Numbered from the stretch's first letter, positions 46,076 to 56,928 are shown. The stretch: 64,000 nucleotides of DNA from Microbacterium sp. BH-3-3-3 (GCF_001792815.1 NZ_CP017674.1:1116001-1180000), one strand, 5' to 3'. The notes: a model not told the origin generated them from the sequence alone. Program-made: numbers and translations.

Positions 46076-47527
46076 ATGAGCGATTCCGCTCCCGAGACCA
46101 CTGCTGCCACCGCACCGAAGAACCGTCTCGACCGGTTCTTCGAGATCACCGCCCGCGGCTCGACCGTCGGCACCGAGATCCGCGGAGGCGTGGTCACCTT
46201 CGTCACGATGGCGTACATCGTCATCCTGAACCCGATCATCCTGTCGGGAACGCCCGACGTCGCCGGCAACGCCCTCGGTTTCCCGCAGGTCGCCGCGGTC
46301 ACCGCCCTCACGGCCGGTGTCATGACGATGCTGTTCGGCCTCGTCACGCGCCTGCCGTTCGCGTTCGCGGCGGGGCTCGGCATCAACTCGTTCCTGGCCG
46401 TCGGCATCGTCGGTCAGGTCACCTGGCCCGAGGCCATGGGCCTCGTCGTCATCAACGGCCTGATCATCGTGCTGCTGGCCGTCACCGGACTCCGCCGCAT
46501 GATCTTCGAGGCGGTTCCCCTCGCGCTCAAGACCGCGATCACCGTCGGCATCGGCCTGTTCATCGCGTTCATCGGCTTCGTCGACAGCGGGCTGGTCACC
46601 TCGACCGGCCTGAGCTCGCCGCCTGTGGGCCTGGGTGTCGGCGGCTCGATCACCACGGTCCCCACCGCGCTGTTCGTGCTGACCCTCGTCATCACCGCCG
46701 TGCTGCTCGTGCGCAAGGTCAAAGCCGCGCTGCTGATCGGCCTGCTCTCGGGCACGGTCATCGCGGTGATCGTCGAAGCCGTCTTCGGTCTCGGCGCGCG
46801 CGCCGACGGCAACCCCGGCGGCTGGGGTCTGAGCGTTCCGACGCTCCCCGCGCAGTGGGTGAGCCTTCCCGACCTCGCGCTCGTCGGCCAAGTCGACCTG
46901 GTCGGATCCTTCGGCCGCATCGGCGTGCTCGCCGCCCTCATGCTGGTCTTCACCCTCGTGTTCACGAACTTCTTCGACGCCATGGGCACGATGACCGGCC
47001 TGTCGCGCGAGGCGGGCCTCGCGGCCCCCGACGGCACGTTCCCGCGCCTGCGTTCGGCGCTGGTCATCGAGGGCATCGGTGCCGTCGCCGGCGGAGCGAC
47101 CTCGTCGTCGTCGAACACCGTGTTCATCGAGTCGGGCTCGGGCATCGGCGAGGGCGCGCGCACGGGCCTGGCCAACGTCGTCACCGGCGGCCTGTTCCTG
47201 CTCGCGATGTTCTTCACGCCGCTGACGAGCATCGTGCCCACCGAGATCGCGGCCGCGGCCCTGGTCATCGTCGGCGCGCTCATGATGGGGCAGATCCGCC
47301 ACGTCGACCTCAGCGACATGTCGGTGCTCATCCCGGTCTTCCTCACCGTGACCGTCATGCCCCTGACGTACTCGATCGCGAACGGCATCGGCGCGGGCTT
47401 CGTCAGCTGGGTGCTCATCCAGGCCCTGTCGGGCCGTGCCCGCCGGGTGAGCCCACTGCTGTGGATCGTCGCCGCCGGCTTCGTCGTCTTCTTCGCCCGC
47501 GGCCCGGTCGAAGCGCTTCTGGGCTGA
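46076..47527 (+). CDS. NCS2-family purine permease (AzgA/PbuG type)
   Basis: A 483-residue transporter with about 12-14 membrane segments. Family signatures are RGGVVTFVTMAYIVILNPIIL, LPFAFAAGLGINSFLAVGIV, and VFTNFFDAMGTMTGLSREAGL, the D-x-x-G-T substrate motif of AzgA/PbuG. The next stretch is GAVAGGATSSSSNTVFIESGSGIGEGARTGL. Family members import hypoxanthine, guanine or adenine with protons. No purine riboswitch is apparent in the short 5' leader. A perfect hairpin terminator follows. Confidence 0.92.
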   Translation: MSDSAPETTAATAPKNRLDRFFEITARGSTVGTEIRGGVVTFVTMAYIVILNPIILSGTPDVAGNALGFPQVAAVTALTAGVMTMLFGLVTRLPFAFAAGLGINSFLAVGIVGQVTWPEAMGLVVINGLIIVLLAVTGLRRMIFEAVPLALKTAITVGIGLFIAFIGFVDSGLVTSTGLSSPPVGLGVGGSITTVPTALFVLTLVITAVLLVRKVKAALLIGLLSGTVIAVIVEAVFGLGARADGNPGGWGLSVPTLPAQWVSLPDLALVGQVDLVGSFGRIGVLAALMLVFTLVFTNFFDAMGTMTGLSREAGLAAPDGTFPRLRSALVIEGIGAVAGGATSSSSNTVFIESGSGIGEGARTGLANVVTGGLFLLAMFFTPLTSIVPTEIAAAALVIVGALMMGQIRHVDLSDMSVLIPVFLTVTVMPLTYSIANGIGAGFVSWVLIQALSGRARRVSPLLWIVAAGFVVFFARGPVEALLG

Positions 47528-47540
47528 GCCCCGCGCTCGT

Positions 47541-47574
47541 GAGGGGCCCGGATGCCACGGCATCCGGGCCCCTC
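47541..47574 (+). terminator. Terminator after the purine permease
   Basis: GAGGGGCCCGGATGCC pairs with GGCATCCGGGCCCCTC around a two-base centre, followed by a short T-run (TTTCGT). The GGATGCC heptamer is in the stem. Confidence 0.88.
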
Positions 47575-47614
47575 TTTCGTCGCCGCTGCGCCGTCGGACG
47601 TATCCGCGGCATCC

Positions 47615-47688
47615 AAACCGCATGCGTTTGCCGAGGACGCACCCGTTCGGCGCCCATCCGATGCGGTCTCGGCAATCGCGTGCGGTCT
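47615..47688. repeat. 74-bp imperfect palindrome between permease and sucD
   Basis: The left arm (47615-47635, starting AAACCGCATGCG) and right arm (47668-47688, ending GCGTGCGGTCT) pair at 18 of 21 positions. GCGGTCTCG recurs inside. It lies between two terminators and contains no ORF. The arms share no sequence with the other palindrome families here. Confidence 0.7.
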
Positions 47689-47732
47689 CGCGAGGTGCGT
47701 GTTCCGCGGCAGGCCCCGCCGGACACGCGAAA

Positions 47733-47760
47733 GGGCCCGGATGCCATGGCATCCGGGCCC
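47733..47760 (-). terminator. Terminator after sucD
   Basis: A perfect 28-bp palindrome, GGGCCCGGATGCCA and its complement, lies 15 bp beyond the sucD stop. It is nearly identical to the stem of the terminator 190 bp upstream that follows the permease. Confidence 0.8.
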
Positions 47761-47775
47761 TCGAGAGAGTGCTGC

Positions 47776-49862
<2,087 letters not shown>

Positions 49863-49905
49863 GGACAATCCTTCGCTGGGCGATCGGTGGTGGGAGAAGA
49901 CGAAG

Positions 49906-49923
49906 TCTCTCGATATCAAGAGA
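49906..49923 (-). promoter_or_regulatory. Shared TCA-gene motif upstream of sucC
   Basis: TCTCTCGATATCAAGAGA, with AAG to its left, is nearly palindromic. It matches the element upstream of icd (22973-22990) in pattern and flank. It is 44 bp from the sucC start codon. Confidence 0.6.
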
Positions 49924-50020
49924 TCTCGCCAGTCGACAACCCTACTAGACGGGGGTGAAGGAGCCCGACCCTTGCACCTCCGAAGGGAGGGGGGCAGAGG
50001 TGACCCGACCGCTCCCCGCC

Positions 50021-50215
50021 TCACTTTCGCGGGCGCACCACGAGCCACGCGATCACGGCCCCGACGATTCCGACGACGAGGCCGAACGAGATCCCGAACC
50101 CGACCCCCACCGCGGGCACGAGCAGGCCGACGATCGGTCCCGCGATCATGCCGACGACGACTCCGATGATGACGTAGCGGGCCAGACCCGCGTCTCGCGA
50201 TGCGCGCTCACTCAT
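50021..50215 (-). CDS. Small two-TM glycine-rich membrane protein
   Basis: A 64-residue protein with two hydrophobic segments (about 14-32 and 38-59). They are rich in regularly spaced glycines ([33 protein letters not shown]) and followed by a basic C-terminus VVRPRK. It resembles generic glycine-zipper membrane peptides. The function is unknown. It is on the same strand as the two-component genes upstream but separated from them by 89 bp. Confidence 0.6.
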   Translation of the reverse strand: MSERASRDAGLARYVIIGVVVGMIAGPIVGLLVPAVGVGFGISFGLVVGIVGAVIAWLVVRPRK

Positions 50216-50304
50216 GCGCCGAAGCTACCGACGGTCATCGCCGTGCGGCAGTGCTTGACGCGCCGCGCCGTCCTGTGGATGGGCGTCCTCTCGCCGGTCG
50301 TCGT

Positions 50305-50907
50305 CTAGATCCAGCCCCGCTCGCGCGCGTGGATCGTCGCCTGCTGCCGGCTGGCCAGCCCGAGCTTGCCCAGTACCGACGAGACGTGATTGCGCACCGT
50401 TCCCGCCGACAGGTGCAGGGATGCCGCGATCTCGGCGATCGTCTCACCGCGGGCGCCCGCCCGCAGCACGTCGAGCTCGCGGTCGGTGAGGGGGCTGCGT
50501 TCGTCGCTCAGGGCGTCGGCGGCGATCTCGGGGTCGACGTATCGGCGCCCCGCCGCGACCTCGCGGATCACCGCGGCCACGTCATCCGCGGGGCGGGACT
50601 TGGGCAGGAACCCGTCGACGCCCGCACCGAGCGCCCGCCGCAGCACGCCGGGTCGCGCGTGCCGCGTGACGATCACGCAGCGCGAGGGCACGCGCCGCAG
50701 AATGCGCGCGGCCGTGTCGACGCCGTCGAGTCCCGGCATCTCGAGGTCGAGAAGGCACACGTCGGGCCGCAGTCGGTCGGCTTCGGCGATCGCGCTCTCG
50801 CCGTCGCGGCACTCGGCGACCACGTCGAGGTCGGGCTCGAGGCGCAGCAGGGCGGCGAGCGCCGTGCGGATCATGTCCTCGTCGTCGGCGATGAGCACGC
50901 GGATCAC
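50305..50907 (-). CDS. Response regulator, NarL/LuxR type
   Basis: A 200-residue regulator with a GTG start that overlaps the kinase stop. The receiver domain (1-120) has the acidic pocket D8/D9, phosphorylation site D54 (CLLDLEMPG) and lysine in FLPKSRP. The LuxR/NarL helix-turn-helix (about 137-195) reads LTDRELDVLRAGARGETIAEIAASLHLSAGTVRNHVSSVLGKLG. It pairs with the kinase in one operon. Two identical 19-bp sites, 52097-52115 and 52447-52465, are its best candidate targets. Confidence 0.93.
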   Translation of the reverse strand: MIRVLIADDEDMIRTALAALLRLEPDLDVVAECRDGESAIAEADRLRPDVCLLDLEMPGLDGVDTAARILRRVPSRCVIVTRHARPGVLRRALGAGVDGFLPKSRPADDVAAVIREVAAGRRYVDPEIAADALSDERSPLTDRELDVLRAGARGETIAEIAASLHLSAGTVRNHVSSVLGKLGLASRQQATIHARERGWI

Positions 50908-52088
50908 GCCAGCACCCCCTCGGGCACCCGGACGGTGACCCTGAATCGATCGCCGGAGTGCCCGGCATCCACTGTTCCCCGCACGCGGCCGACGCGGTCG
51001 GCGATCCCGTCCAGACCGCTGCCGCCCGTGCCACGTACCTCGCGCACGTCGTTGTCGATGGTGAACACCCAGCCGCCGTCGCGGTGCATCAGAGCGAGGG
51101 ATGCCGAGACCCCACCGCCGTGCTTCAGCACGTTCGTCGTGCACTCGCGGATCACGGGACCGAGCACGTCGGCCGGGGCGTCGGCGGCATCGGGGGCGAC
51201 CGACAACTCGACGCGCAGCCCCGCGGCGCGCAGCAGGTCGGCGGCGTTGGCGAGTTCGTCGGGCAGGGGCACACCCCGGAAGCGCGTGGCGAGCTCGCGG
51301 GTGCCGCGGCGGGCTTCGTCGACGCTGGTGCGCGCGAGGCGCACCTGTTCCACGGCGGCCGCGGGATCGCGGGCGAGCATCTTCTCGGCGAGTTCGAGCT
51401 GCAGCGCGATCACCTGCAAGTGGTGGCCCTGCAGGTCGTGCAGGTCACTGGCAAGACGCAGGCGCTCCTGGGCGGCGGCGAGACGCCCCTCGGCGCGACG
51501 AGCGCGGTCGAGTTCGCGCACGATGTCCCACCACCACAGCGACGTCGCCGTGAGCGGCGGCAGCATCGCGAGGAACAGACCCACGCCGAAGGCATCGGCG
51601 ACGTATCCGGCGGGGTTGAGGCGGGTGACCTCGATCACCCACGCCGCGACGATGACGACGATCAGCAGCACCACGAGACGCATCCGGATGCCGGCACGCC
51701 AGCGCACCAGACACAGTGTCTGCGCTCCGAGGACGACGGCGAGCAGCAGCGACCCGGCCGCCGCTCCCGTGACACCGCCGACGACGATGCCGGCGATGAC
51801 CAGCGGCCAGACGGGCCGGTGGCCCGAGACGTCGCCGATGTCGAGCGGTTCGCGGCGGTAGCGCGCCATCAGCAGCAGCGAGACGGCGACCGACCCGAGG
51901 CCGCCCGCGACGAAGAGCACGATGGCGGGCGTCGACGCTCTCAGCACCATGAGCAGGGTCCAGATGAACAGCCCGAACACCTGGAACCCGGCGATGGAGG
52001 CGGCGGTGTACCACCACGTGACCCGCACGTCGCGGGCGAACGTCGACGCGGGCGGGGGCGCGGGGAGGGGGCTCGTCACACCGGCCAC
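50904..52088 (-). CDS. Sensor histidine kinase, HisKA_3 (DesK/NarX-like) type
   Basis: A 394-residue kinase with five or six transmembrane segments in residues ~28-185. Next comes the HisKA_3 box with H217 (LASDLHDLQGHHLQVIALQLELAEK), then an ATPase domain with CTTNVLKHG and GGSGLDGIADRVG. With no large extracellular domain, it probably senses membrane state or a small ligand. The frame allows GTG at 52088. A GTG three codons later (52079) would be leaderless behind a TACTGT -10-like element, so the true start is uncertain. Confidence 0.9.
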   Translation of the reverse strand: MAGVTSPLPAPPPASTFARDVRVTWWYTAASIAGFQVFGLFIWTLLMVLRASTPAIVLFVAGGLGSVAVSLLLMARYRREPLDIGDVSGHRPVWPLVIAGIVVGGVTGAAAGSLLLAVVLGAQTLCLVRWRAGIRMRLVVLLIVVIVAAWVIEVTRLNPAGYVADAFGVGLFLAMLPPLTATSLWWWDIVRELDRARRAEGRLAAAQERLRLASDLHDLQGHHLQVIALQLELAEKMLARDPAAAVEQVRLARTSVDEARRGTRELATRFRGVPLPDELANAADLLRAAGLRVELSVAPDAADAPADVLGPVIRECTTNVLKHGGGVSASLALMHRDGGWVFTIDNDVREVRGTGGSGLDGIADRVGRVRGTVDAGHSGDRFRVTVRVPEGVLA

Positions 52089-52096
52089 AGTACGTC

Positions 52097-52115
52097 CATG
52101 ACATTCGTCACGGGT
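52097..52115. promoter_or_regulatory. 19-bp operator, copy 1 (kinase promoter)
   Basis: CATGACATTCGTCACGGGT, with core inverted repeat TGAC-ATTC-GTCA. It is identical over all 19 bases to the site at 52447. It lies directly upstream of the kinase-response regulator operon, where it would touch the -35 region of a leaderless promoter. Symmetry and size fit a NarL-type regulator. Confidence 0.7.
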
Positions 52116-52145
52116 GGAGCGTCCGGCGCCCCACCCGCCGTTCGA

Positions 52146-52361
52146 TCAGCCTTTCGGTGTCCGACGGCTGCTGTGGCGGTTGATCGCGTAGAAGATCGGT
52201 GTGAGGACGACGAGGATGCCGAGAGCGCCGGCCAGGATGTAGGTCGTGTCGTGCTGGAAGATCAGTTCGACGATCACGTATCCGAGCGCCGCGGCGAGCG
52301 CGCTGTAGAAAGCCTTGAGCCACTGACGCGGTGCGGACGGGGCGGCGGTGTTGTCGGTCAT
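52146..52361 (-). CDS. Small two-TM membrane protein, putative target of the two-component system
   Basis: A 71-residue protein; ATG with AAGGAGAGTGCACC upstream, a strong RBS. Two membrane segments (about 18-35 and 41-60, WLKAFYSALAAALGYVIVELIF and YILAGALGILVVLTPIFYAI) are followed by a basic tail. The family is not recognised; it is of the kind seen as holin- or YtxH-like small envelope proteins. An exact copy of the 19-bp operator is 86 bp upstream. Confidence 0.65.
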   Translation of the reverse strand: MTDNTAAPSAPRQWLKAFYSALAAALGYVIVELIFQHDTTYILAGALGILVVLTPIFYAINRHSSRRTPKG

Positions 52362-52446
52362 GGTGCACTCTCCTTGGGGTTTGTCCGAACGTATCGAGAA
52401 TTCCGCCGTCGCCCCAACGCCCGCGCTCCCGCCGCGCCGCCGGGCG

Positions 52447-52465
52447 CATGACATTCGTCACGGGT
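52447..52465. promoter_or_regulatory. 19-bp operator, copy 2 (divergent promoter)
   Basis: An exact copy of the site at 52097. It lies in the 220-bp gap between the divergent 71-residue membrane protein and the small-multidrug-export-type protein, so either or both could be controlled by the neighbouring two-component system. Confidence 0.7.
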
Positions 52466-52581
52466 CGATCGGCGCATCCTCCCGCCCGGCCATGACACCG
52501 CGACACTGCCGCGGAGACACCGCTCCCGATGGGATGGGATCACCGCGGAACACGCCGCGGACTCATCCCCCAGGAGTCCTC

Positions 52582-53082
52582 ATGTCGAACCCCGTCTCGG
52601 ATCTCATCCTCGGCTTCCAGGGCCTGGTCGCCGACGTGCCCGACCTCGTGCAGCCGCTGATCGTCGCCCTCGCCGGCGCCGTGCCGTTTATCGAAGGAGA
52701 AGGTGCCGCCGCGATCGGCATCGTCGGTGGCATCCACCCGGCCGTCGCGGCCATCGCCGGCGCGATCGGCAACCTGATCTGCGTCGCCGTCGTCGTGTTC
52801 GCGACCTCGCGCGTGCGTACGGCCGTCACCACCCGTCGCGGAGCCGTCGAGAAGCCCCTGACTGCGCGCCGCCAGAAGTTCGAGAAGGCCTACCACCGCT
52901 ACGGGACCCCCGGAGTGAGCCTGCTCGGCCCCCTGCTGCTGCCCACGCAGTTCACCGCTGCCGCCCTCACCTCGACCGGCGTCTCGCCCCTGCGCGTGCT
53001 CGCCTGGCAGGCCGCGGCGATCGTGCTGTGGACCACGGTCATCACGCTGATCCTCACGGGCGTTCTGCGGGCGGTCGCGTGA
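52582..53082 (+). CDS. Small multidrug-export family membrane protein
   Basis: A 166-residue integral membrane protein with four or five hydrophobic segments. The pattern VALAGAVPFIEGEGAAAIGIVGGIHPAVAAIAGAIGNLICV near residues 28-70 and the later YGTPGVSLLGPLLLPTQFTAAALTSTGVSPLRVLAWQAAAIVLWTT fit the Sm_multidrug_ex/DedA-like family. Transport function in that family is largely unproven. Good RBS (AGGAG). It is divergent from the 71-residue protein, with the 19-bp operator between them. Confidence 0.75.
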   Translation: MSNPVSDLILGFQGLVADVPDLVQPLIVALAGAVPFIEGEGAAAIGIVGGIHPAVAAIAGAIGNLICVAVVVFATSRVRTAVTTRRGAVEKPLTARRQKFEKAYHRYGTPGVSLLGPLLLPTQFTAAALTSTGVSPLRVLAWQAAAIVLWTTVITLILTGVLRAVA

Positions 53083-53249
53083 CGCAGACTCCGGATGCGA
53101 CTCCCCCGGCGCCCTCGACGCGGCAGGGCGGCCGCGGGCCGCAGCTCGAGTGCAGCCGCACACGTCCACATAGCGTTTCCATAGCTCTTCTTGGCTCCGC
53201 GTAGGGCTGGCTTAGGGCGCGAGAAGGGCGCGGCACCTTTCCTGGTGCC

Positions 53250-54296
53250 ATGGACCCCGCAGCCCCCACCCCCGACACCGCCCCCGACGGTGCACCGACC
53301 TCGGCCTCTCGCCGCGGCCGGGCGACGCCGTCCGACGGACCCCGCCGCCCGAAGCGGCCCGTCGCCCGCCGCGCCTTCCTCGCCGGCGGTTTGGCCGTCG
53401 CGCTCACCGTCGGCGGCTCCGCAGCGTGGGCCGCGAATCGCTTCCTCATCCCCCACGTCGAGATCACCGACGTCGCCGCGTACGAAGCCGCGCACGCCAC
53501 GGCATCCGCCACGGCATCTGCCACCGCCGAGCCCGCGGCCACCGCAGCGACCGAGACGAGCCTGACCGACACCAGCTTCAGCGACGGCTCCACCTCGGTC
53601 ACCGGCTCGACGGTGACCACCGACACGCTCACCTATTACGTCGCCGATGTCGTGCTCGGAGACGCCACCGACCTGCGTTCCGCCTTCGCGAACAACCAGT
53701 TCGGCGAGAACATCACGCAGACCACCAGCGAGATCGCCGCCGCCAACGACGCGGTCTTCGCCATCAACGGCGACTACTACGGCTTCCGCTCCACGGGCAT
53801 CGAGATCCGCAACGGCGTCGTCTACCGCGACGAGGGCGCTCGTCAGGGACTCGCGTTCTACACCGACGGCCACGTCGAGGTGTACGACGAGACGCAGACC
53901 ACTGCGGCGGAGCTGCTGGCATCCGAGGTCTGGAACACGCTCAGCTTCGGTCCCGCGATCGTCGAGGACGGCCAGGTCGTCGACGGCATCGACAGCGTCG
54001 AGGTCGACACGAACGTCGGCAACCACTCGATCCAGGGCGACCAGCCGCGTACCGCCGTCGGCGTGATCGACGACAACCACCTCGTCTTCGTCGTGGTCGA
54101 CGGCCGTCAAGAGGGCTACAGCGAGGGCGTGACGCTGCCCGGGCTCGCCGACATCCTGCTCTCGCTCGGCGCGACGACCGCCTACAACCTCGACGGCGGC
54201 GGCTCGTCGACGATGTACTTCAACGGGCAGGTGATCAACTCGCCCTCGAACGGCGGCGAGCGCGGCACCAGCGACATCCTCTACGTGGCGGGCTGA
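53250..54296 (+). CDS. Phosphodiester glycosidase family protein, Tat-type signal
   Basis: A 348-residue secreted protein. The N-terminal RRPKRPVARRAFLAGGLAVALTVGGSAAWA (30-55 region) has a twin-arginine and hydrophobic core, so export by Tat is likely. The mature part is the NAGPA/DUF2233 domain, with INGDYYGFRSTGIEIRNG, RTAVGVIDDNHLVFVVVDGRQEGYSEGVTLPGLADILLSLGATTAYNLDGGGSSTM and GGERGTSDILYV. These enzymes cleave phosphodiester-linked sugars; in bacteria a role in trimming surface polymers is suspected. First gene of a five-gene operon, 3 bp before the glycosyltransferase. Confidence 0.87.
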   Translation: MDPAAPTPDTAPDGAPTSASRRGRATPSDGPRRPKRPVARRAFLAGGLAVALTVGGSAAWAANRFLIPHVEITDVAAYEAAHATASATASATAEPAATAATETSLTDTSFSDGSTSVTGSTVTTDTLTYYVADVVLGDATDLRSAFANNQFGENITQTTSEIAAANDAVFAINGDYYGFRSTGIEIRNGVVYRDEGARQGLAFYTDGHVEVYDETQTTAAELLASEVWNTLSFGPAIVEDGQVVDGIDSVEVDTNVGNHSIQGDQPRTAVGVIDDNHLVFVVVDGRQEGYSEGVTLPGLADILLSLGATTAYNLDGGGSSTMYFNGQVINSPSNGGERGTSDILYVAG

Positions 54297-54299
54297 GCG

Positions 54300-55463
54300 G
54301 TGTTCGTTCTCATCCCCGCCTTCGAGCCCGGTCCGCGGATGCCGGCCCTCGTCGCCGATCTGCTCCGCACCGACCCCGACCGCGACGTGCTCGTCGTCGA
54401 CGACGGCAGCGGTCCCGCGTTCGCGTCGGTGTTCGACGCCGCCCGCGAGGCCGGCGCCCACGTCCTCACGCACCCGGCCAACCGCGGCAAGGGCGCGGCG
54501 CTGAAGACGGGCTTCGCCCACATCGCCGCACACGACCCGGATGCCGACGTGGTCACCGCCGACGCCGACGGGCAGCACACGCCGGCCGACGTCTGCCGCG
54601 TGGCCGACGCCCTGCGCACCGACGCGGCCGAGGGCCGCAGCGCCCTCGTACTGGGGGTCCGCGGCTTCGACGGCGCCGTGCCGCTGCGCAGTCGCCTGGG
54701 CAACGCGGCCTCGCGCGGGCTGTTCCGCCTCGCCACCGGGCGGCGGGTCACAGACACGCAGACCGGGCTCCGCGGCATCCCCGCCGATCGCCTGAGCTGG
54801 GCCCTCGGCATCCCGGGGGACGGCTTCGAGTACGAACAGCGGATGCTGCTGCGCCTCGGCCCCGATCAGGTCTCCGCGCACGAGGTGCCCGTCGACACCG
54901 TGTACCTCGACCGCAACTCGTCGAGTCACTTCCGCCCGGTGCGCGACTCGCTGCGCGTGCTGCTGCCGGTGCTGTTGTTCGCGTCGTCGTCTCTTGCGGC
55001 GTTCGTCGTCGACACCGTCGCGTTGCTCGTTCTGCAGGCGTTAACCGGATGGCTCGTGCCCTCGATCATCGCGGCGCGCGTGCTGTCGGCCACCGCGAAC
55101 TTCGTCGTCAACCGCCGCGTGGTCTTCCGCGCGCGGGGCGGGTCGATGCTTCCGCAGGCCCTCCGCTACGGCGTGCTCGCCCTCGCGCTGCTCGCCTCGA
55201 ACATCGCGTGGATGTCGTTCCTCACCGACAACGGCCTGGCCCTGCTGCCCGCGAAGGTCGTGACCGAGGGCGTGCTGTTCGTCCTCAGCTACGGCGTGCA
55301 GCGCTCGCTCGTCTTCCCCCGAACGGATGCCGAGACCCCGGCGCGCGTGCCCATCTCACGCCCGGGGCCGCCCGGTGCGACAGCCCGTGCGCCCGACGCC
55401 CGCGACACGGCATCCGGATCCCCCGATACCTCTCCCCTCATCCCCACAAGGAGCACCTCATGA
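54300..55463 (+). CDS. Family 2 glycosyltransferase fused to GtrA-like membrane domain
   Basis: A 387-residue protein with a GTG start. Residues ~1-215 are a GT-A domain: VFVLIPAFEPGPRMPALV, VVDDGSG, GKGAALKTGF, ADADGQHTPADV (metal-binding DxD), and the TDTQTGLRGIP loop. Residues ~225-345 carry four membrane segments of the GtrA type (LAAFVVDTVALLVLQAL...RVLSATANFVVNRRVVF). Such fusions use lipid-linked sugars to decorate cell-envelope polymers. A cytoplasmic Pro/Ala-rich tail closes it. Its stop overlaps the DUF4956 start (ATGA). Confidence 0.9.
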   Translation: MFVLIPAFEPGPRMPALVADLLRTDPDRDVLVVDDGSGPAFASVFDAAREAGAHVLTHPANRGKGAALKTGFAHIAAHDPDADVVTADADGQHTPADVCRVADALRTDAAEGRSALVLGVRGFDGAVPLRSRLGNAASRGLFRLATGRRVTDTQTGLRGIPADRLSWALGIPGDGFEYEQRMLLRLGPDQVSAHEVPVDTVYLDRNSSSHFRPVRDSLRVLLPVLLFASSSLAAFVVDTVALLVLQALTGWLVPSIIAARVLSATANFVVNRRVVFRARGGSMLPQALRYGVLALALLASNIAWMSFLTDNGLALLPAKVVTEGVLFVLSYGVQRSLVFPRTDAETPARVPISRPGPPGATARAPDARDTASGSPDTSPLIPTRSTS

Positions 55464-56110
55464 CCACCACCGCCCTGATCCTGGCCGCGACCGACCTCGT
55501 CGCCGCCGTCCTGCTGAGCGCCATCTACTTCCACCGCCACCGCCGGCGAGACCTCGTCGTCGCCTTCCTCGGCGTCAACGTCGGAGTGCTCGCCGTCGCG
55601 ACCGTCCTCGGCACCGCCGAAGTCGCCCTGGGCCTCGGACTCGGACTGTTCGGGGTGCTGTCGATCATCCGGCTCCGCTCGAGCGAGATCACGCAGCGCG
55701 AGGTGGCGTACTACTTCGCGGCTCTGGCGATCGGCCTGATCTGCGGCCTGCCGCCCGTCGACCTCTCCGTTCCCCTCCTGCTGGTCGGACTCATCGTGGC
55801 CGTGCTCGCCGTCGCCGATCACCCGCGGGTGCTGTCGCGGGCCCGCCACCAGACCGTGCACCTCGATCGCGCGATCGCCGACGAGACCGAACTGCGGGCC
55901 GAGCTCGGACGCCTGCTCGGCGGCGAGGTGACCGGCGTCACCGTGCAGCAGCTCGACCTGGTCGACGACACCACGCTGGTCGATGTGCGGTACCGGGTCC
56001 TGGCCACGCCCGCTGCACGCGATGTCGCTCGCGAAGCCCTCGACACCACCCCCGGCCAACGCCGAACCGCCGACGCGAGCTTCGCCGACCTGATCGGTGG
56101 CACCCGGTGA
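55460..56110 (+). CDS. DUF4956 membrane protein
   Basis: A 216-residue protein with four or five membrane segments in residues 1-120, followed by a cytoplasmic alpha/beta domain (about 130-216). The LGLGLGLFGVLSIIRLRSSEITQREVAYYFAALAIGLICGL stretch, with its conserved RLRS/EI pattern, is typical of DUF4956. This family of unknown function usually stands next to VTC-like genes. ATGA and GTGA overlaps link it to the glycosyltransferase and VTC-domain genes. Confidence 0.87.
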   Translation: MTTTALILAATDLVAAVLLSAIYFHRHRRRDLVVAFLGVNVGVLAVATVLGTAEVALGLGLGLFGVLSIIRLRSSEITQREVAYYFAALAIGLICGLPPVDLSVPLLLVGLIVAVLAVADHPRVLSRARHQTVHLDRAIADETELRAELGRLLGGEVTGVTVQQLDLVDDTTLVDVRYRVLATPAARDVAREALDTTPGQRRTADASFADLIGGTR

Positions 56111-56928
56111 CCGCCCGCGACCGCGCGGCCACCGCCATCGCAGCCCTCCCCGCGATCGGGCTCGACGCTCTCACCACCGAGGCCGCCCTGCTCACCCGCG
56201 TCGACCGCAAGTACGTCGTGCCGATGGATGCCGCGGCATCCCTGCTCGCAACCCTGCAGCGCTCCGACGAGGCTCCGGCCGCCCTCGAGATCGCCGGCGA
56301 GCGCGAGCTGGCCTACCGCTCGGTGTACTTCGACACCCCCGATCTGCTCAGCTTCCGCCTCGCTGCCCACGGGCGCCGCCGCCGGTTCAAGCTGCGCACC
56401 CGCACCTACGTCGACACGGGGGCCGCCTACCTCGAGTTGAAGACCCGCGGAGCGCGCGGTCTCACCCGCAAAGAAAGGGATGCCTACGACCTCGATGCGG
56501 CCGACCGGCTCACCGCCGAAGCGCGCGACGACGTCGCCGAGGCCCTGGGCGCGATCGGCGTCGAGCCGGGTCGCGCCGACGACCTCGACGCGCGGCTGCA
56601 GACGCTCTATCGGCGCACGACGCTGCTGCTCGCGGGCGACGTGCCCTCCCGCGCCACGATCGACCTCGACCTGCGGTGGATCGACGCCGACGGTGCGGGC
56701 TTCACCCTCCCCCGCTACGCGATCGTCGAGACCAAATCGCCCGGACAGGCGGGCGCTCTCGACCGCGCGCTCTGGCGAGCCGGGCACCGCCCGCAGCGCA
56801 TCAGCAAGTACGCCACCGGCATGGCAGCCCTGCGCTCCGACCTCCCCCGCAACCGCTGGACCCGCGTGCTCGCGGGCCCCTTCGCCTCATCCCAGAACAC
56901 CCGAAAGGACGCATCATGCGCCGCCTGA
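56107..56928 (+). CDS. VTC-domain (polyphosphate polymerase-like) protein
   Basis: A 273-residue cytosolic protein with a GTG start overlapping the upstream stop. The tunnel-fold signatures of the VTC/CYTH superfamily are visible: LLTRVDRKYVVP near residue 30, YRSVYFDTPDLLSFR, RRFKLRTRTYVDTGAAYLELKTRG, YRRTTLLLA...RATIDLDLRW, and IVETKSPG with the catalytic Glu/Lys pattern. Yeast VTC4 makes polyphosphate from ATP; bacterial members are mostly uncharacterised. Together with DUF4956 it suggests an ATP-driven polymerase at the membrane. Its end overlaps the next gene by 13 bases. Confidence 0.85.
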   Translation: MTARDRAATAIAALPAIGLDALTTEAALLTRVDRKYVVPMDAAASLLATLQRSDEAPAALEIAGERELAYRSVYFDTPDLLSFRLAAHGRRRRFKLRTRTYVDTGAAYLELKTRGARGLTRKERDAYDLDAADRLTAEARDDVAEALGAIGVEPGRADDLDARLQTLYRRTTLLLAGDVPSRATIDLDLRWIDADGAGFTLPRYAIVETKSPGQAGALDRALWRAGHRPQRISKYATGMAALRSDLPRNRWTRVLAGPFASSQNTRKDASCAA

